Below, one piece after another: positions 17,287 to 25,979 of a stretch of 64,000 nucleotides of DNA. The notes under the pieces are model-generated. The model had not been told where the DNA came from, searched no databases, and worked only from the letters and a program-made list of their open reading frames with translations. Location: NCBI RefSeq assembly GCF_024807945.1, contig NZ_JANUFD010000005.1, forward strand, positions 248,001 through 312,000. The letters are read 5' to 3'. Position numbers and translations under genes: made by a program. The first letter of the stretch is position 1. Each line of letters starts with the position of its first letter. The DNA is from Pseudomonas sp. JUb42 (GTDB lineage: Bacteria; Pseudomonadota; Gammaproteobacteria; Pseudomonadales; Pseudomonadaceae).

Positions 17287-18864
17287 TCAGGAGATTCGTA
17301 CTTGAGCGACCGACGCTTTACTGCCATCCAGTAGCGATACCGCTACGCACACAATAAAGGCCAGGGGTACGGTAATAATTGCAGGCGGATCGATAGTGAA
17401 CAGCGGCGCGGCGAAACCGAATACCTTGACCCACACCGACGGCCCCATAATGGTCAGTGCGACCGAAGATACCAGGCCGGCACTTCCGCCCCAGACAGCA
17501 CCACGGGCCGTCAGGTTCGCCCAATAGATCGCCAGGATGAGTACAGGAAAGGTCGAGGAGCAGGAAATGGAAAACGCCAGGCTGATCATGTAGGCGATAT
17601 TCTGCCCCTTGAATAACAACCCCAGCACGACCGCCAGTACACCCAAGACTACTACGGAGACTTTCATGATATTCATTTCAGTCTTTTCGGTACTTTCACC
17701 CTTGCCGAACAAGCTGCCATATATATCGTGACTGACCGCCGAGGCGCCGGAAATGGTCAGCCCGGCAACAACTGCCAGAATGGTGGCAAAAGCCACGGCC
17801 GAGAGGAAACCAAAGAACGGATCACCGCCCAGCGCATAGGCAAGATGCAAAGCCGCAGTATTGCCACCACCGAGCAAAACACCCTTGCCATCGAAGAAAG
17901 TCGGGGACTGGCGCAGGATATACAGCGCCCCGAAGCCGATAATGAAAATCATCGCGTAGAAACTGTTCATGATCAGGGTCGCCCACAGCACCGAGCTACG
18001 CGCGGCGCGGGCATCCGGCACAGTGAAGAAGCGCATCAGCACATGAGGCAAACCTGCGGTGCCGAGCATCAGGGCAATACCCAGGGAAAAACCGGACAGC
18101 GGGTCCTTGGGCAAGGACGTCGGCTCCAGGATCTTCGCCGCCGCCGGATGAACGCCAACGGCACCGGCCAGCAAGCGGCTGAAGCTGAAACCAACAGTCT
18201 GCATGACCAATACGCACATCAGCAGACAGGCGCTGATCATCAACACCGCCTTGACGATCTGCACCCAGGTGGTGGCCATCATGCCGCCAAAAGCCACGTA
18301 CAGAATCATCAGGGCCCCCACCAGCATGATGGCGTAGGCATAGTCGATACCGAACAACACCTGAATCAACTGTCCTGCACCGACCATCTGCGCAACCAGA
18401 TAGAACAGCACGATCACCAACGAGGCAAAGGCCGAAAATACCCGTATTGGCGTGCCTGCCAGGCGCGAGCAGACCACGTCGATAAAGGTGAACTTGCCCA
18501 GCTTGCGCATCTTCCCGGCCATCAGGAATACGACAATGGGCAATCCGGTGGTGTAGCCAACGGCGTAGACCAGCCCGTCAAACCCGGAGCTGAACACCAG
18601 TGCGGTCAAGCCGAGCAAGGCCCCGGCCGACATGGCATCACCGGCGATTGCCAGGCCATTCTGGAAACCTGAGATTTGTCCGCCCGCTGTGTAATAATCA
18701 CTGGCCGACCTGGTTCTGCGCGCCGCCCAGTAGGTGATGGCCAGGGTCACGGCAATCACTAACAGGAAAAGCGCTACCGAAACACCGCTTACACCTCGAC
18801 CATCGGCGGCAAATACCGGGGTAGCGCTCAACAGTATTGCCATGGCCACCAAGGGACACTTCAT
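17287..18864 (-). CDS. Sodium:solute symporter, ActP-like monocarboxylate permease
   Basis: 525 residues, an SSS-family inner-membrane protein with an N-terminal signal-like segment (ending TPVFA|AD) and about 13 hydrophobic helices. It has the ActP-type motifs SASDYYTAGGQISGFQNG, AIAGDAMSAGALLGL and GLPHVLMRFFTVPDARAARSS. ActP of E. coli takes up acetate and glycolate; the partner DUF485 gene just upstream (one base between its stop and this ATG) supports the same type. Co-transcription with a CoA-transferase suggests uptake of a short carboxylate that is then activated by CoA transfer. Confidence 0.9.
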   Translation of the reverse strand: MKCPLVAMAILLSATPVFAADGRGVSGVSVALFLLVIAVTLAITYWAARRTRSASDYYTAGGQISGFQNGLAIAGDAMSAGALLGLTALVFSSGFDGLVYAVGYTTGLPIVVFLMAGKMRKLGKFTFIDVVCSRLAGTPIRVFSAFASLVIVLFYLVAQMVGAGQLIQVLFGIDYAYAIMLVGALMILYVAFGGMMATTWVQIVKAVLMISACLLMCVLVMQTVGFSFSRLLAGAVGVHPAAAKILEPTSLPKDPLSGFSLGIALMLGTAGLPHVLMRFFTVPDARAARSSVLWATLIMNSFYAMIFIIGFGALYILRQSPTFFDGKGVLLGGGNTAALHLAYALGGDPFFGFLSAVAFATILAVVAGLTISGASAVSHDIYGSLFGKGESTEKTEMNIMKVSVVVLGVLAVVLGLLFKGQNIAYMISLAFSISCSSTFPVLILAIYWANLTARGAVWGGSAGLVSSVALTIMGPSVWVKVFGFAAPLFTIDPPAIITVPLAFIVCVAVSLLDGSKASVAQVRIS

Positions 18865-18865
18865 A

Positions 18866-19114
18866 TTATTCAGTCTCCGCACGATTGGTGACCAACACAT
18901 AAATGGTCGTCAGGGCCGCACCGCATACAATCACCAGCAGTCCGACAATAAATGACCAGGGAATCCCCATATCAAAAGGATCCGCGGCCAGGGAAGTCGC
19001 ATGAAATGCGCAGAGATAGATAAAGCCGAAAAACACCAGCACCTGAATAAGCGTCAGAATGATGCCCAACGATAAGTTCTCTTCACCGTCAACCAAGTCA
19101 ACTTCTATATTCAT
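18866..19114 (-). CDS. DUF485 family membrane protein, ActP partner (YjcH-like)
   Basis: 82 residues with two hydrophobic segments (about 16-38 and 50-75). DUF485 proteins are encoded directly before ActP-type symporters, as yjcH-actP is in E. coli, and their role is unclear. This one has a longer acidic N-terminus (MNIEVDLVDGEENLS) than YjcH and only moderate similarity, so the call rests on size, topology and position. The start is the ATG at 19114, after GGGGGC; it is the first gene of the operon. Confidence 0.75.
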   Translation of the reverse strand: MNIEVDLVDGEENLSLGIILTLIQVLVFFGFIYLCAFHATSLAADPFDMGIPWSFIVGLLVIVCGAALTTIYVLVTNRAETE

Positions 19115-19236
19115 CTTTGCCCCCTGTTTCGCTACGCTGTTACACCGCATCAAGCTCTAATATAAAGTGCGGTAGTTGATTATCATGATGCAGGGCACAT
19201 ACCAGACGGCTGACTGTTCACCTTTGTAGATAGCAC

Positions 19237-19255
19237 CTATCACAAAGAGTGATAG
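19237..19255. promoter_or_regulatory. Perfect 19-base palindrome, candidate LysR operator
   Basis: CTATCAC-N5-GTGATAG lies midway in the 377-base region (19115-19491) between the symporter operon and the divergent LysR gene. Its form (T-N11-A core, dyad symmetry) and place fit a LysR-type binding site. The remainder of the region is AT-rich with no gene visible. Confidence 0.6.
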
Positions 19256-19491
19256 CGCAGTTGATATGGAAGCTAATTACATTCTGCATTCCAGAAAATT
19301 CCAGTTAAATTCGTATAGCCGACGGCACTGCGCGCAAACAAAAGCACCACAAAGTCACACTCGCGTATATAACGCACTTTTTCAGGGCGCACTCATGCCA
19401 AGTATTAGCCGTCATCGCTTTGAATATTGGCTGGCATGATGGTTGCTCAAGTATCTACTCATATATTTCCCGCTTTTTATAAGAGGCAACC

Positions 19492-20415
19492 ATGGACTCT
19501 GGAGATCTGGTGTTCTTCGCCGCGGTGGCTAAATTCGGCAGCATCAGCAAGGCAGCTTCGCTGCTCGATACGGTGCAGTCCAACGTCACCCAGCGCATCA
19601 GGCGTCTGGAAAACGAGCTGGGTGTGCCACTGTTCTATCGCAACGGCCGCGGCGTGACTCTGACACCTGCCGGAGTGCAGTTGCTGCCCTATGCCAGTCA
19701 GATCGACCAGATGATGGACGAAGCCCGGCGGGTAGTCGCCAACGAGGCCTCACCAGTCGGCCAGTTGCGCATTGGATCCATGGAAACCACGGCAGCGATT
19801 CGCATGCCCGAAGTGCTGGTCAACTATGCCGCCGAATACCCCAATGTCGATGTCACGTTCCAGACCGGCACCACCCAAGGCTTGATCGACGAGGTCAAGG
19901 AACGGCGCCTGGAAGCGGCTTTGGTTGCAGGCCCGGTGGACGATATCGATCTGGTCAGCGAGGCCGTACTGACTGAGGAATTGGTCGTGGTCACCGCGCC
20001 CTGGTTCGTACGCCCCATAGACGATCGCCCCGCCTGGGTAACGTCGCCCAAGGAAGTGAAAATTGTGGTATTCCGCAATGGCTGCTCATACCGGGAGCGC
20101 CTGGAAAGCCTGCTGATCCGCCAAGGCGTGCGCGGCATCAAGCGCATGGAGATCGGCACCCTGGACGGCCTGCTTGGCTGTGTTCGCGCGGGTATTGCCA
20201 TCAGCCTGCTGCCCCGGGTCGTGGTCGAGCCCTGGGCACACGCCGACAAGATCGCTATTCACCCACTGCCCAAGGGACAGGGGCTGGTCGATACCGTGCT
20301 TATTCGCCGCCGTGACGGGTTCGTCTCCACGGCGCTGAATTGTTTCATCGAGAAGCTACAGAACCAATCGAACCCTAGCGACGAGGACGTGGCGGTCAGC
20401 GTTAACATTCACTAA
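19492..20415 (+). CDS. LysR-family regulator, divergent to the symporter/CoA-transferase operon
   Basis: 307 residues. N-terminal helix-turn-helix (GSISKAASLLDTVQSNVTQRIRRLENELG, about 16-45), then an effector domain starting GQLRIGSMETTAAIRMPEVL. Start ATG at 19492 with AGAGG six bases upstream. It is probably the regulator of the divergent DUF485-symporter-CoA-transferase operon through the palindrome at 19237. It is clearly related to the LysR at 23737: both have the SxxTAAxRxP segment, TGxxQGLI/M, and FKSGCSYR / FRNGCSYR near residue 200. Its effector is probably a carboxylate, by inference from the operon. Confidence 0.88.
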   Translation: MDSGDLVFFAAVAKFGSISKAASLLDTVQSNVTQRIRRLENELGVPLFYRNGRGVTLTPAGVQLLPYASQIDQMMDEARRVVANEASPVGQLRIGSMETTAAIRMPEVLVNYAAEYPNVDVTFQTGTTQGLIDEVKERRLEAALVAGPVDDIDLVSEAVLTEELVVVTAPWFVRPIDDRPAWVTSPKEVKIVVFRNGCSYRERLESLLIRQGVRGIKRMEIGTLDGLLGCVRAGIAISLLPRVVVEPWAHADKIAIHPLPKGQGLVDTVLIRRRDGFVSTALNCFIEKLQNQSNPSDEDVAVSVNIH

Positions 20416-20432
20416 CCCATCGCGGCGTTGCC

Positions 20433-20732
20433 TCAGGCCGTTTTCTCAACCAGGGTCAGCGCCACCGGCGGGCGTTTCTGGCTCAGGTAGCGAATGCAGC
20501 TGACCCGCAGAAAAGAGGCGAAATTCACCACTTCCCCACGGTAATTCATCACTTCCTGATGCAGCTGCGTTATCAGTTGATTGGTGCTGAGCCCATCGCT
20601 GGCGGCAATTTCGACCAATACATCCCAGAACTGGTTTTCCAGACGCAACGTGGTGACGACCCCGTTGATACGCAACGAACGGGTGCGCGACTCGCACAGT
20701 ATGGGGTCGGCCTTGACGTAGAGTTCACACAT
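20433..20732 (-). CDS. Ribbon-helix-helix domain protein
   Basis: 99 residues, resembling RHH_4-type proteins that begin MCELYVKADP and continue with a basic strand (RTRSLRINGVVTTLRLEN) and two helices (FWDVLVEIAASDGLSTNQLITQLHQEV). This is the ribbon-helix-helix DNA-binding fold, followed by a short C-terminal helix (NFASFLRVSCIRYLSQ). GGAG lies nine bases before the ATG at 20732; an in-frame ATG 33 bases further upstream is less likely. It stands alone, tail-to-tail with the LysR gene and divergent from the glyoxalase gene. It is probably a small transcription factor, target unknown. Confidence 0.8.
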   Translation of the reverse strand: MCELYVKADPILCESRTRSLRINGVVTTLRLENQFWDVLVEIAASDGLSTNQLITQLHQEVMNYRGEVVNFASFLRVSCIRYLSQKRPPVALTLVEKTA

Positions 20733-20945
20733 GAATGGCGCTCCTGTCTCTGAATGAATAGCCAACCCATGCTAGTCGGTTTGCCGATGACGCGGGTAAC
20801 AGAAGGCTATTACGTGGGAATGGCCGGCGACTCAGCTCACGCGAACATAATAGCCGTCTATTACCTCATGGGTTTTACCCAGGCGTATGGTTTGAATGAA
20901 GCCGTCAACGGCCTCATCACCACCAGAACGATAACGGGTTCTACT

Positions 20946-21338
20946 ATGCTTAAGTTCATTCACTCAATGATTCGTGTATCAGACCTGACACGTTCATTGC
21001 GCTTTTATCAGGACGCATTAGGCCTGCAAGAGTCCCACCGCCTTGAGTTCGATGATTTCTCCCTGGTCTATTTGCGTGATCCCCACAGCGGTATTGAAAT
21101 TGAATTGACCTGGAATAAAGGCGTCCACGCCTACGACCTGGGCAATGGCTATGGTCACGTCGCCTTCGTCACGCCTGAGCTTGATGCGTGTCATGCCAGG
21201 ATGACCGAGCTAGAGGTGTCGCCGCAGCCCATCAAGGAGTTCAAGCGCGATGGCGAACTGCTTGCGAGGTTCTTTTTCATCCAGGATCCCGACGGCTACA
21301 AGATCGAAATCCTGCAACAAGGAGGTCATTACCAATAA
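20946..21338 (+). CDS. gloA: Lactoylglutathione lyase, short (nickel/cobalt-type) glyoxalase I
   Basis: 130 residues, a VOC-fold protein of the length of E. coli GlxI (135). The four metal ligands are at expected places: His6, Glu53, His71 and Glu121. It isomerises the methylglyoxal-glutathione hemithioacetal to S-lactoylglutathione. The start is the ATG at 20946 (MLKFIHSMIRV); the ribosome site is weak (ACGGG) and upstream in-frame codons give unrelated sequence. It precedes the Tat-exported dehydrogenase pair by 91 bases and may share its transcript. A second, longer glyoxalase I is encoded at 61729. Other VOC activities are possible. Confidence 0.8.
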   Translation: MLKFIHSMIRVSDLTRSLRFYQDALGLQESHRLEFDDFSLVYLRDPHSGIEIELTWNKGVHAYDLGNGYGHVAFVTPELDACHARMTELEVSPQPIKEFKRDGELLARFFFIQDPDGYKIEILQQGGHYQ

Positions 21339-21429
21339 ATCAGCGCTTTTCTGAGTTTGATTAGCCGATCCAACTCAATCATTCAGTCGTAACACCGTGG
21401 CTTCTCATAAAAATAACAAGGAGACACCC

Positions 21430-21990
21430 ATGAACGACCTCAAGGTCAATAGACGCCGTTTTCTGCAAGGCAGTGGCGGCCTGTTATTAGGCACACTGTT
21501 ATTTACTTCCGGCCCCATCGCACTGCTTGCCCCCGGCCAGAGCTGGGCGCTGGAAATGTCCACCCTCAGCAGTGATCTGGGCAGCAAATTGCTGTTGCTG
21601 ATCCGCCGTATCTACCCCCACGACAGTATGGAAGATGCCGTCTACGCCTTCGCGGTCAAGGCGCTGGATACCCGGGCAGCGACCGACCCTTCCGTTGTTC
21701 CCATGCTCAATCAAGGCTTCGCGCAACTGGATCAGTTGGCGGGCAAGAGCTGGGCATCCCTGGACGAGTCGCACCAGGTCGAACTGCTGGAGAAAATCCA
21801 GCACTCGGACTTTTTCAGTCTGGTCAGGAGCGTGTCCGTCACTTCGCTGTACAGCAACGAACTGGCCTACACGCATTTTGGTTATGAGGGCGCGTCCTTT
21901 GCCAAAGGCGGCTATCTGATGCGCGGCTTCAACGACCTCAAATGGCTACCTGCGCCTCCCGCAGATGCCAGCCCTGCCGCAATGTCCTGA
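21430..21990 (+). CDS. Tat-exported small subunit, gluconate 2-dehydrogenase subunit 3-like
   Basis: 186 residues with a twin-arginine signal (NRRRFLQGSGG, then a hydrophobic stretch ending PGQSWALE). The mature part is small and helical, like the gamma chain of membrane-bound gluconate-type dehydrogenases, which escorts the flavoprotein through the Tat pathway. AAGGAG lies upstream of the ATG at 21430. The stop is followed after 12 bases by the GMC flavoprotein gene, whose GAGGA overlaps the stop. The expected third subunit, a membrane cytochrome c, is not present here. The substrate could be a sugar acid or another alcohol. Confidence 0.75.
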   Translation: MNDLKVNRRRFLQGSGGLLLGTLLFTSGPIALLAPGQSWALEMSTLSSDLGSKLLLLIRRIYPHDSMEDAVYAFAVKALDTRAATDPSVVPMLNQGFAQLDQLAGKSWASLDESHQVELLEKIQHSDFFSLVRSVSVTSLYSNELAYTHFGYEGASFAKGGYLMRGFNDLKWLPAPPADASPAAMS

Positions 21991-22002
21991 GGAATTATCA
22001 AC

Positions 22003-23571
22003 ATGACCACTTACAGTTATGACGATCAGTCCGTGGTAGTCGTTATCGGCTCCGGCGCAGGCGGCGGCACATTGGCCAACGAGCTGTGCCAGAAAGGCAT
22101 CCCGGTGGTACTGCTGGAAGCCGGCAAGCGGCAATCCACGGCCACCTTCATCAATGATGAATGGCCCTCTTTCGAACAACTGTCCTGGGGCGATACCCGC
22201 ACCACTTCAGGGACCTGGCAGATTGCCCAGGACTTTCCCAACCTGCCCGCCTGGATCTGCAAGACCGTGGGCGGCACGACCACTCACTGGGCCGGTGCCA
22301 GCCTGCGCTTTCAGGAGCACGAATTTCGCGCCCGCCAGACCTATGGCGAGGTGAAGGATGCGGCCCTGCTCGATTGGCCCCTGACCCTGGCCGAACTCGA
22401 GCCATTTTATGCCCGCGCCGAAGAGAAGATGGGCGTCACCCGCACCAATAATATTCCCGGGCTGCCGGGCAACAATAACTTCAAAGTCATGTACAACGGC
22501 GCCATGAAGCTGGGCTACAAGGAGTGTTCCACCGGCCATATGGCCATTAACAGCCGCGCCCGCGATGGTCGTGCCCAGTGCATGCAGTTGGGCTTCTGCT
22601 TTCAGGGCTGCAAAATGGGCGCGAAATGGTCGACCTTGTATACCGAGATTCCCGCCGCCGAGGCCACGGGCAAGCTTGAGCTGCGTGCCGAAGCCCACGC
22701 CGTGCGCATTGAACATGATGCCAAGGGGCGCGCCACCGCAGTGGTGTATGCCGACGCCAGCGGTCAGTTGCACCGCCAGCAGGCACGCCTGGTGGCCGTA
22801 GCGGGCAATGCCATCGAAACCCCGCGCTTGTTGCTCAACTCCGCCAGCACACTGTTCCCCCATGGCCTGGGCAATGGCGCGGGCAACGTCGGCAAGCATT
22901 ACATGCGCCACACCACCGGCTCGGTATTCGCCGAGTTCAAGGAACCGGTGCACTTCTATCGCGGCAATATCATGGCCGGGCTGATCGGCGACGAAGCGCG
23001 CTTCGATCCTGCCCGGGGTTTTGTCGGCGGTTATGAAATGGAAACCATCTCACTGGGGCCATCGTTCATGGCCGCCTTCCTCAAACCCGGCGCGTGGGGC
23101 CGTGGTTTCGCCAGTGTCATGGACAACTACGCCAACCTCGCTGGCATGTGGCTGGTGGGTGAGGACATGCCTCGGGAGACCAATCAGGTCAGCATCAGCG
23201 CCAGCGTCAAGGATCGCTTCGGCATACCTGTGGCCAACGTCCACTACGATGACCACCCCAACGACATCGCCATGCGCGAACATGCCTACAAGCAGGGTAC
23301 GGCGCTCTATGAAGCGGTTGGCGCCTTGAAAACCCACCGGGTTCCGCCATACCCCTCGACCCATAACATGGGTACCTGCCGCATGAGCCTCAAGGAGGCC
23401 GACGGTGTCTGCAACAAGCACGGGCAAAGCCATGAGGTGCCGAACCTGTTCATCTCCGATGGCAGCCAGTTCACTACCAGTGCTGCGGAAAACCCTACGT
23501 TGACCATCGTCAGCCTGGCCATCCGGCAGGCCGAACACATCGCTCAGTCGCTGAAAACCAACGCGGCCTGA
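22003..23571 (+). CDS. GMC-family FAD dehydrogenase (gluconate dehydrogenase large-subunit type)
   Basis: 522 residues. An N-terminal FAD-binding motif (VIGSGAGGGTLANEL, glycines at 16-21), the KTVGGTTTHWAGASLRF signature of gluconate/sorbitol dehydrogenase flavoproteins, a cysteine-containing middle (CMQLGFCFQGCKMGAKWS) and the C-terminal HNMGTCRMS and SAAENPTLTI segments are visible. It has no signal of its own, so it would be exported with the Tat-signal partner encoded just before it. It should oxidise a sugar-type alcohol in the periplasm and pass electrons to a respiratory acceptor; which cytochrome serves is not shown. A 12-bp stem-loop follows the gene. Confidence 0.87.
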   Translation: MTTYSYDDQSVVVVIGSGAGGGTLANELCQKGIPVVLLEAGKRQSTATFINDEWPSFEQLSWGDTRTTSGTWQIAQDFPNLPAWICKTVGGTTTHWAGASLRFQEHEFRARQTYGEVKDAALLDWPLTLAELEPFYARAEEKMGVTRTNNIPGLPGNNNFKVMYNGAMKLGYKECSTGHMAINSRARDGRAQCMQLGFCFQGCKMGAKWSTLYTEIPAAEATGKLELRAEAHAVRIEHDAKGRATAVVYADASGQLHRQQARLVAVAGNAIETPRLLLNSASTLFPHGLGNGAGNVGKHYMRHTTGSVFAEFKEPVHFYRGNIMAGLIGDEARFDPARGFVGGYEMETISLGPSFMAAFLKPGAWGRGFASVMDNYANLAGMWLVGEDMPRETNQVSISASVKDRFGIPVANVHYDDHPNDIAMREHAYKQGTALYEAVGALKTHRVPPYPSTHNMGTCRMSLKEADGVCNKHGQSHEVPNLFISDGSQFTTSAAENPTLTIVSLAIRQAEHIAQSLKTNAA

Positions 23572-23586
23572 TCCTCGCCAACCTGC

Positions 23587-23618
23587 CAGGGCTGCCAGTC
23601 ATTACGCTGGCAGCCCTG
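23587..23618 (+). terminator. Stem-loop after the GMC dehydrogenase operon
   Basis: CAGGGCTGCCAG and CTGGCAGCCCTG form a perfect 12-bp stem with an 8-base loop; only two Ts follow, so termination may be partly Rho-dependent. Confidence 0.6.
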
Positions 23619-23694
23619 TTGGTCGACGGCTGCGGAGCGTCGTCCGGCACGGGCGTCGCAATCATATTGCTGCTTGCATGATATGTTTCTTTAT

Positions 23695-23722
23695 TGAGAT
23701 CATATAAACATTGTATATCTCA
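23695..23722. promoter_or_regulatory. Inverted repeat before the LysR gene
   Basis: TGAGAT and ATCTCA are separated by 16 AT-rich bases, ending 14 bases before the LysR start codon; possibly an autoregulatory site or overlapping promoter. Confidence 0.3.
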
Positions 23723-23736
23723 CATAGAGAACGATT

Positions 23737-24639
23737 ATGGATCTGGCTACCCTCGAAATCTTCCAGGTTGTCGTCGCCGAAATGAGCGTGACCAAGGCCG
23801 CAGCGCGGCTGGGGCGGGTGCAGTCCAACGTCTCCACTCGCATCCAGCAATTGGAGGAAGAACTGGGCACCGCCCTGTTCGTGCGCGAAGGCAAGCGCTT
23901 GCGCCTGACCGAACGTGGCGCGGTGTTTCTCGACTATGCCAAGCGCCTGCTGGCCCTGGCCGACGAAGCCCGGCAAGCCATGCATCCGACCCAGCCGGGA
24001 GGCACCCTGCGTATTGGTGCGATGGAAAGCACGGCGGCGACACGTCTGCCTGCTGTGGTCAGCGCCTTCCATCAACAATGGCCCGCCGTTGATTTGAAGG
24101 TCAGCACGGGGCATTCACAGGGACTGATGGCCGCCCTGAATGATGACATGCTCGACTGCGCACTGCTTGCCCTGCCGCCCCATGAACCAGGTTCGGCTGA
24201 GGCGCTGCTGGCCTCGCAAAACCTGGTCGGCCGAGCGGTGTTCCATGAACAGATCATGCTACTGGTCGCTGCCAGTCACCCTTTTGCCCTGGCGCCGGAT
24301 GACAGCTCGCTGCGCCTGGCGGCGTTCAAGTCGGGGTGCAGCTACCGCGCCTTGGGGCAGCGCTGGCTCGCCGAGCACTGGCCGAAGACCGCCAACAGTA
24401 TGGAAATCCAGGATATCGCCTCGTATGACGAGATGATCGCCCGGGTCGCGGCCGGGCAATGCGCGAGCTTTGTGCCTCGCAGCGTACTGGAGCGCAATGC
24501 GCCATTGCCGGGTATCCGCGTGACTCATGCGCTGGACGCCGATACCTGGCTGGTGACACGCGTGGGCTTCAAGACGGCCGCGTTCGAGCGGTTCAGCGCC
24601 CTCACCGGCCAGTCCGCTGATCAGGGAGCCATGTCATGA
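23737..24639 (+). CDS. LysR-family regulator in operon with an MFS transporter
   Basis: 300 residues: helix-turn-helix VTKAAARLGRVQSNVSTRIQQLEEELG near the N-terminus and an effector domain starting GTLRIGAMESTAATRLPAVV. AGAG precedes the ATG. The last codons overlap the start of the MFS gene (ATGA), so the two are co-transcribed and translationally coupled. It likely controls export of a compound by that transporter. It is a paralogue of the LysR at 19492, and the two flank the RHH/glyoxalase/GMC block. Confidence 0.88.
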   Translation: MDLATLEIFQVVVAEMSVTKAAARLGRVQSNVSTRIQQLEEELGTALFVREGKRLRLTERGAVFLDYAKRLLALADEARQAMHPTQPGGTLRIGAMESTAATRLPAVVSAFHQQWPAVDLKVSTGHSQGLMAALNDDMLDCALLALPPHEPGSAEALLASQNLVGRAVFHEQIMLLVAASHPFALAPDDSSLRLAAFKSGCSYRALGQRWLAEHWPKTANSMEIQDIASYDEMIARVAAGQCASFVPRSVLERNAPLPGIRVTHALDADTWLVTRVGFKTAAFERFSALTGQSADQGAMS

Positions 24640-25802
24640 CCGGTTACGTTGCAGCACCCTCGGCAACATCCTCGCAGCGTATGTCTGCGCTTGCCGCTGC
24701 TTTAGTGATGGCTGTAGGCATGGGTTTCGGCCGCTTTGCCTTTACCGGGCTCTATCCATTGATGGTGCATGAAGGCCTGCTGACCGTCAGCGACGGCACC
24801 CTCGCCGCTTCGGCCAACTATGCCGGTTACCTGCTCGGCGCTCTGCTTGCCGCGCGTCTGACACCGGCACGGGCGCGCTTCTGGTCGATTGCCGCGGTGC
24901 TGATGACCTGTCTGTGTCTGGCGGCTCTGGCGGTGTTGCATCAACCCTGGATGATAGTCGTGGTAAGGGGCGTCGCCGGGCTGTTCAGTGCCTTGTCCAT
25001 GGTTTCGGCATCGTTGTGGCTGCTGCAACATCGCGCCCAGGCCCACAGTGCGCCGCTGCTCTATGCGGGCGTCGGTATTGGCATTCTGCTGTCCGCTGAA
25101 CTGCTGGCCTTGGGCGAAGCCTTTGGCCTGCAAAGCCCGGGGCTGTGGCTGGGCCTGGCGCTGGCTGCATTGCTTATCGGCGTCGCCGGTATTGTCGGGC
25201 TGGATCCGGCACCGGCCACGAGCAACAAGACACACCCGCAGCATGACAGCTGGCACACCCTGCCCATGGGCGCCTGGTGCCTGATCCTGATCTACGGCCT
25301 CGCCGGCTTTGGCTATATAGTCACCGCGACCTACCTGCCGTTGCTGGTCAAGAACGTGCTGGGGCCGGTCAATCCCATTCACGTCTGGGCAATCTTCGGC
25401 CTCGGCGCCGCGCCCTCCTGCTATCTATGGCACAAGCTGCATCGGGTACTGGGAACGCACAAGGCCCTGCGCCTGAACCTGCTGACCCAGGCCCTCGGTG
25501 TCGTGCTGCCCGTCCTCAGCCCCAATGCCTTCGGCTATATGGGCAGCGCCCTGATCGTTGGCGGCACCTTCGTCGGCACGGTGACCATCGCCATGCCCGC
25601 CGCGCGCCGCGTCGCCCATACTCTGAAAGTGAATATGCTCGCAGCCATGACCGCCGCCTATGGCGTGGGGCAGATCGTCGGGCCGCTGGTGGCCAGTTAT
25701 CTGTATGCGGCGAGCGGCGCGTTTACCTCGTCCTTGATAGCGGCGGCGCTTGCCTTGGGGGTTGGCGCGGTTTTGACGGTCGAGCTCAATACAGGCAATT
25801 GA
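24636..25802 (+). CDS. YbfB/YjiJ-family MFS transporter
   Basis: 388 residues, about 12 hydrophobic helices. The opening MGFGRFAFTGLYPLMV and the ASANYAGYLLGALLAARL segment are typical of the YbfB/YjiJ family, a branch of the major facilitator superfamily whose substrates are mostly unknown. The start overlaps the stop of the LysR gene by four bases. A family B REPIN follows 16 bases after the stop. The LysR-exporter arrangement resembles drug or metabolite efflux units; nothing in the sequence identifies the cargo. Confidence 0.87.
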   Translation: MTGYVAAPSATSSQRMSALAAALVMAVGMGFGRFAFTGLYPLMVHEGLLTVSDGTLAASANYAGYLLGALLAARLTPARARFWSIAAVLMTCLCLAALAVLHQPWMIVVVRGVAGLFSALSMVSASLWLLQHRAQAHSAPLLYAGVGIGILLSAELLALGEAFGLQSPGLWLGLALAALLIGVAGIVGLDPAPATSNKTHPQHDSWHTLPMGAWCLILIYGLAGFGYIVTATYLPLLVKNVLGPVNPIHVWAIFGLGAAPSCYLWHKLHRVLGTHKALRLNLLTQALGVVLPVLSPNAFGYMGSALIVGGTFVGTVTIAMPAARRVAHTLKVNMLAAMTAAYGVGQIVGPLVASYLYAASGAFTSSLIAAALALGVGAVLTVELNTGN

Positions 25803-25818
25803 ATTTATTCTTGTTTGT

Positions 25819-25905
25819 GGGAGCGAGGCTTGCCCGCGAAGGCGATTCGCAAGGCGCAAATGATGTATCGGATGTACCAACCTCTTCGCGGGCAAGCCTC
25901 GCTCC
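25819..25905. repeat. REPIN, family B
   Basis: GGGAGCGAGGCTTGCCCGCG and CGCGGGCAAGCCTCGCTCC in inverted orientation, about 45 bases apart, between the MFS gene and nasR. Confidence 0.85.
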
Positions 25906-25979
25906 AACGGTGTCGGAATGCTGCATTGGCGCCTTTCTTGCCTATGGGAATCCATGCACCACGCGAATCGGAGCCCCAC

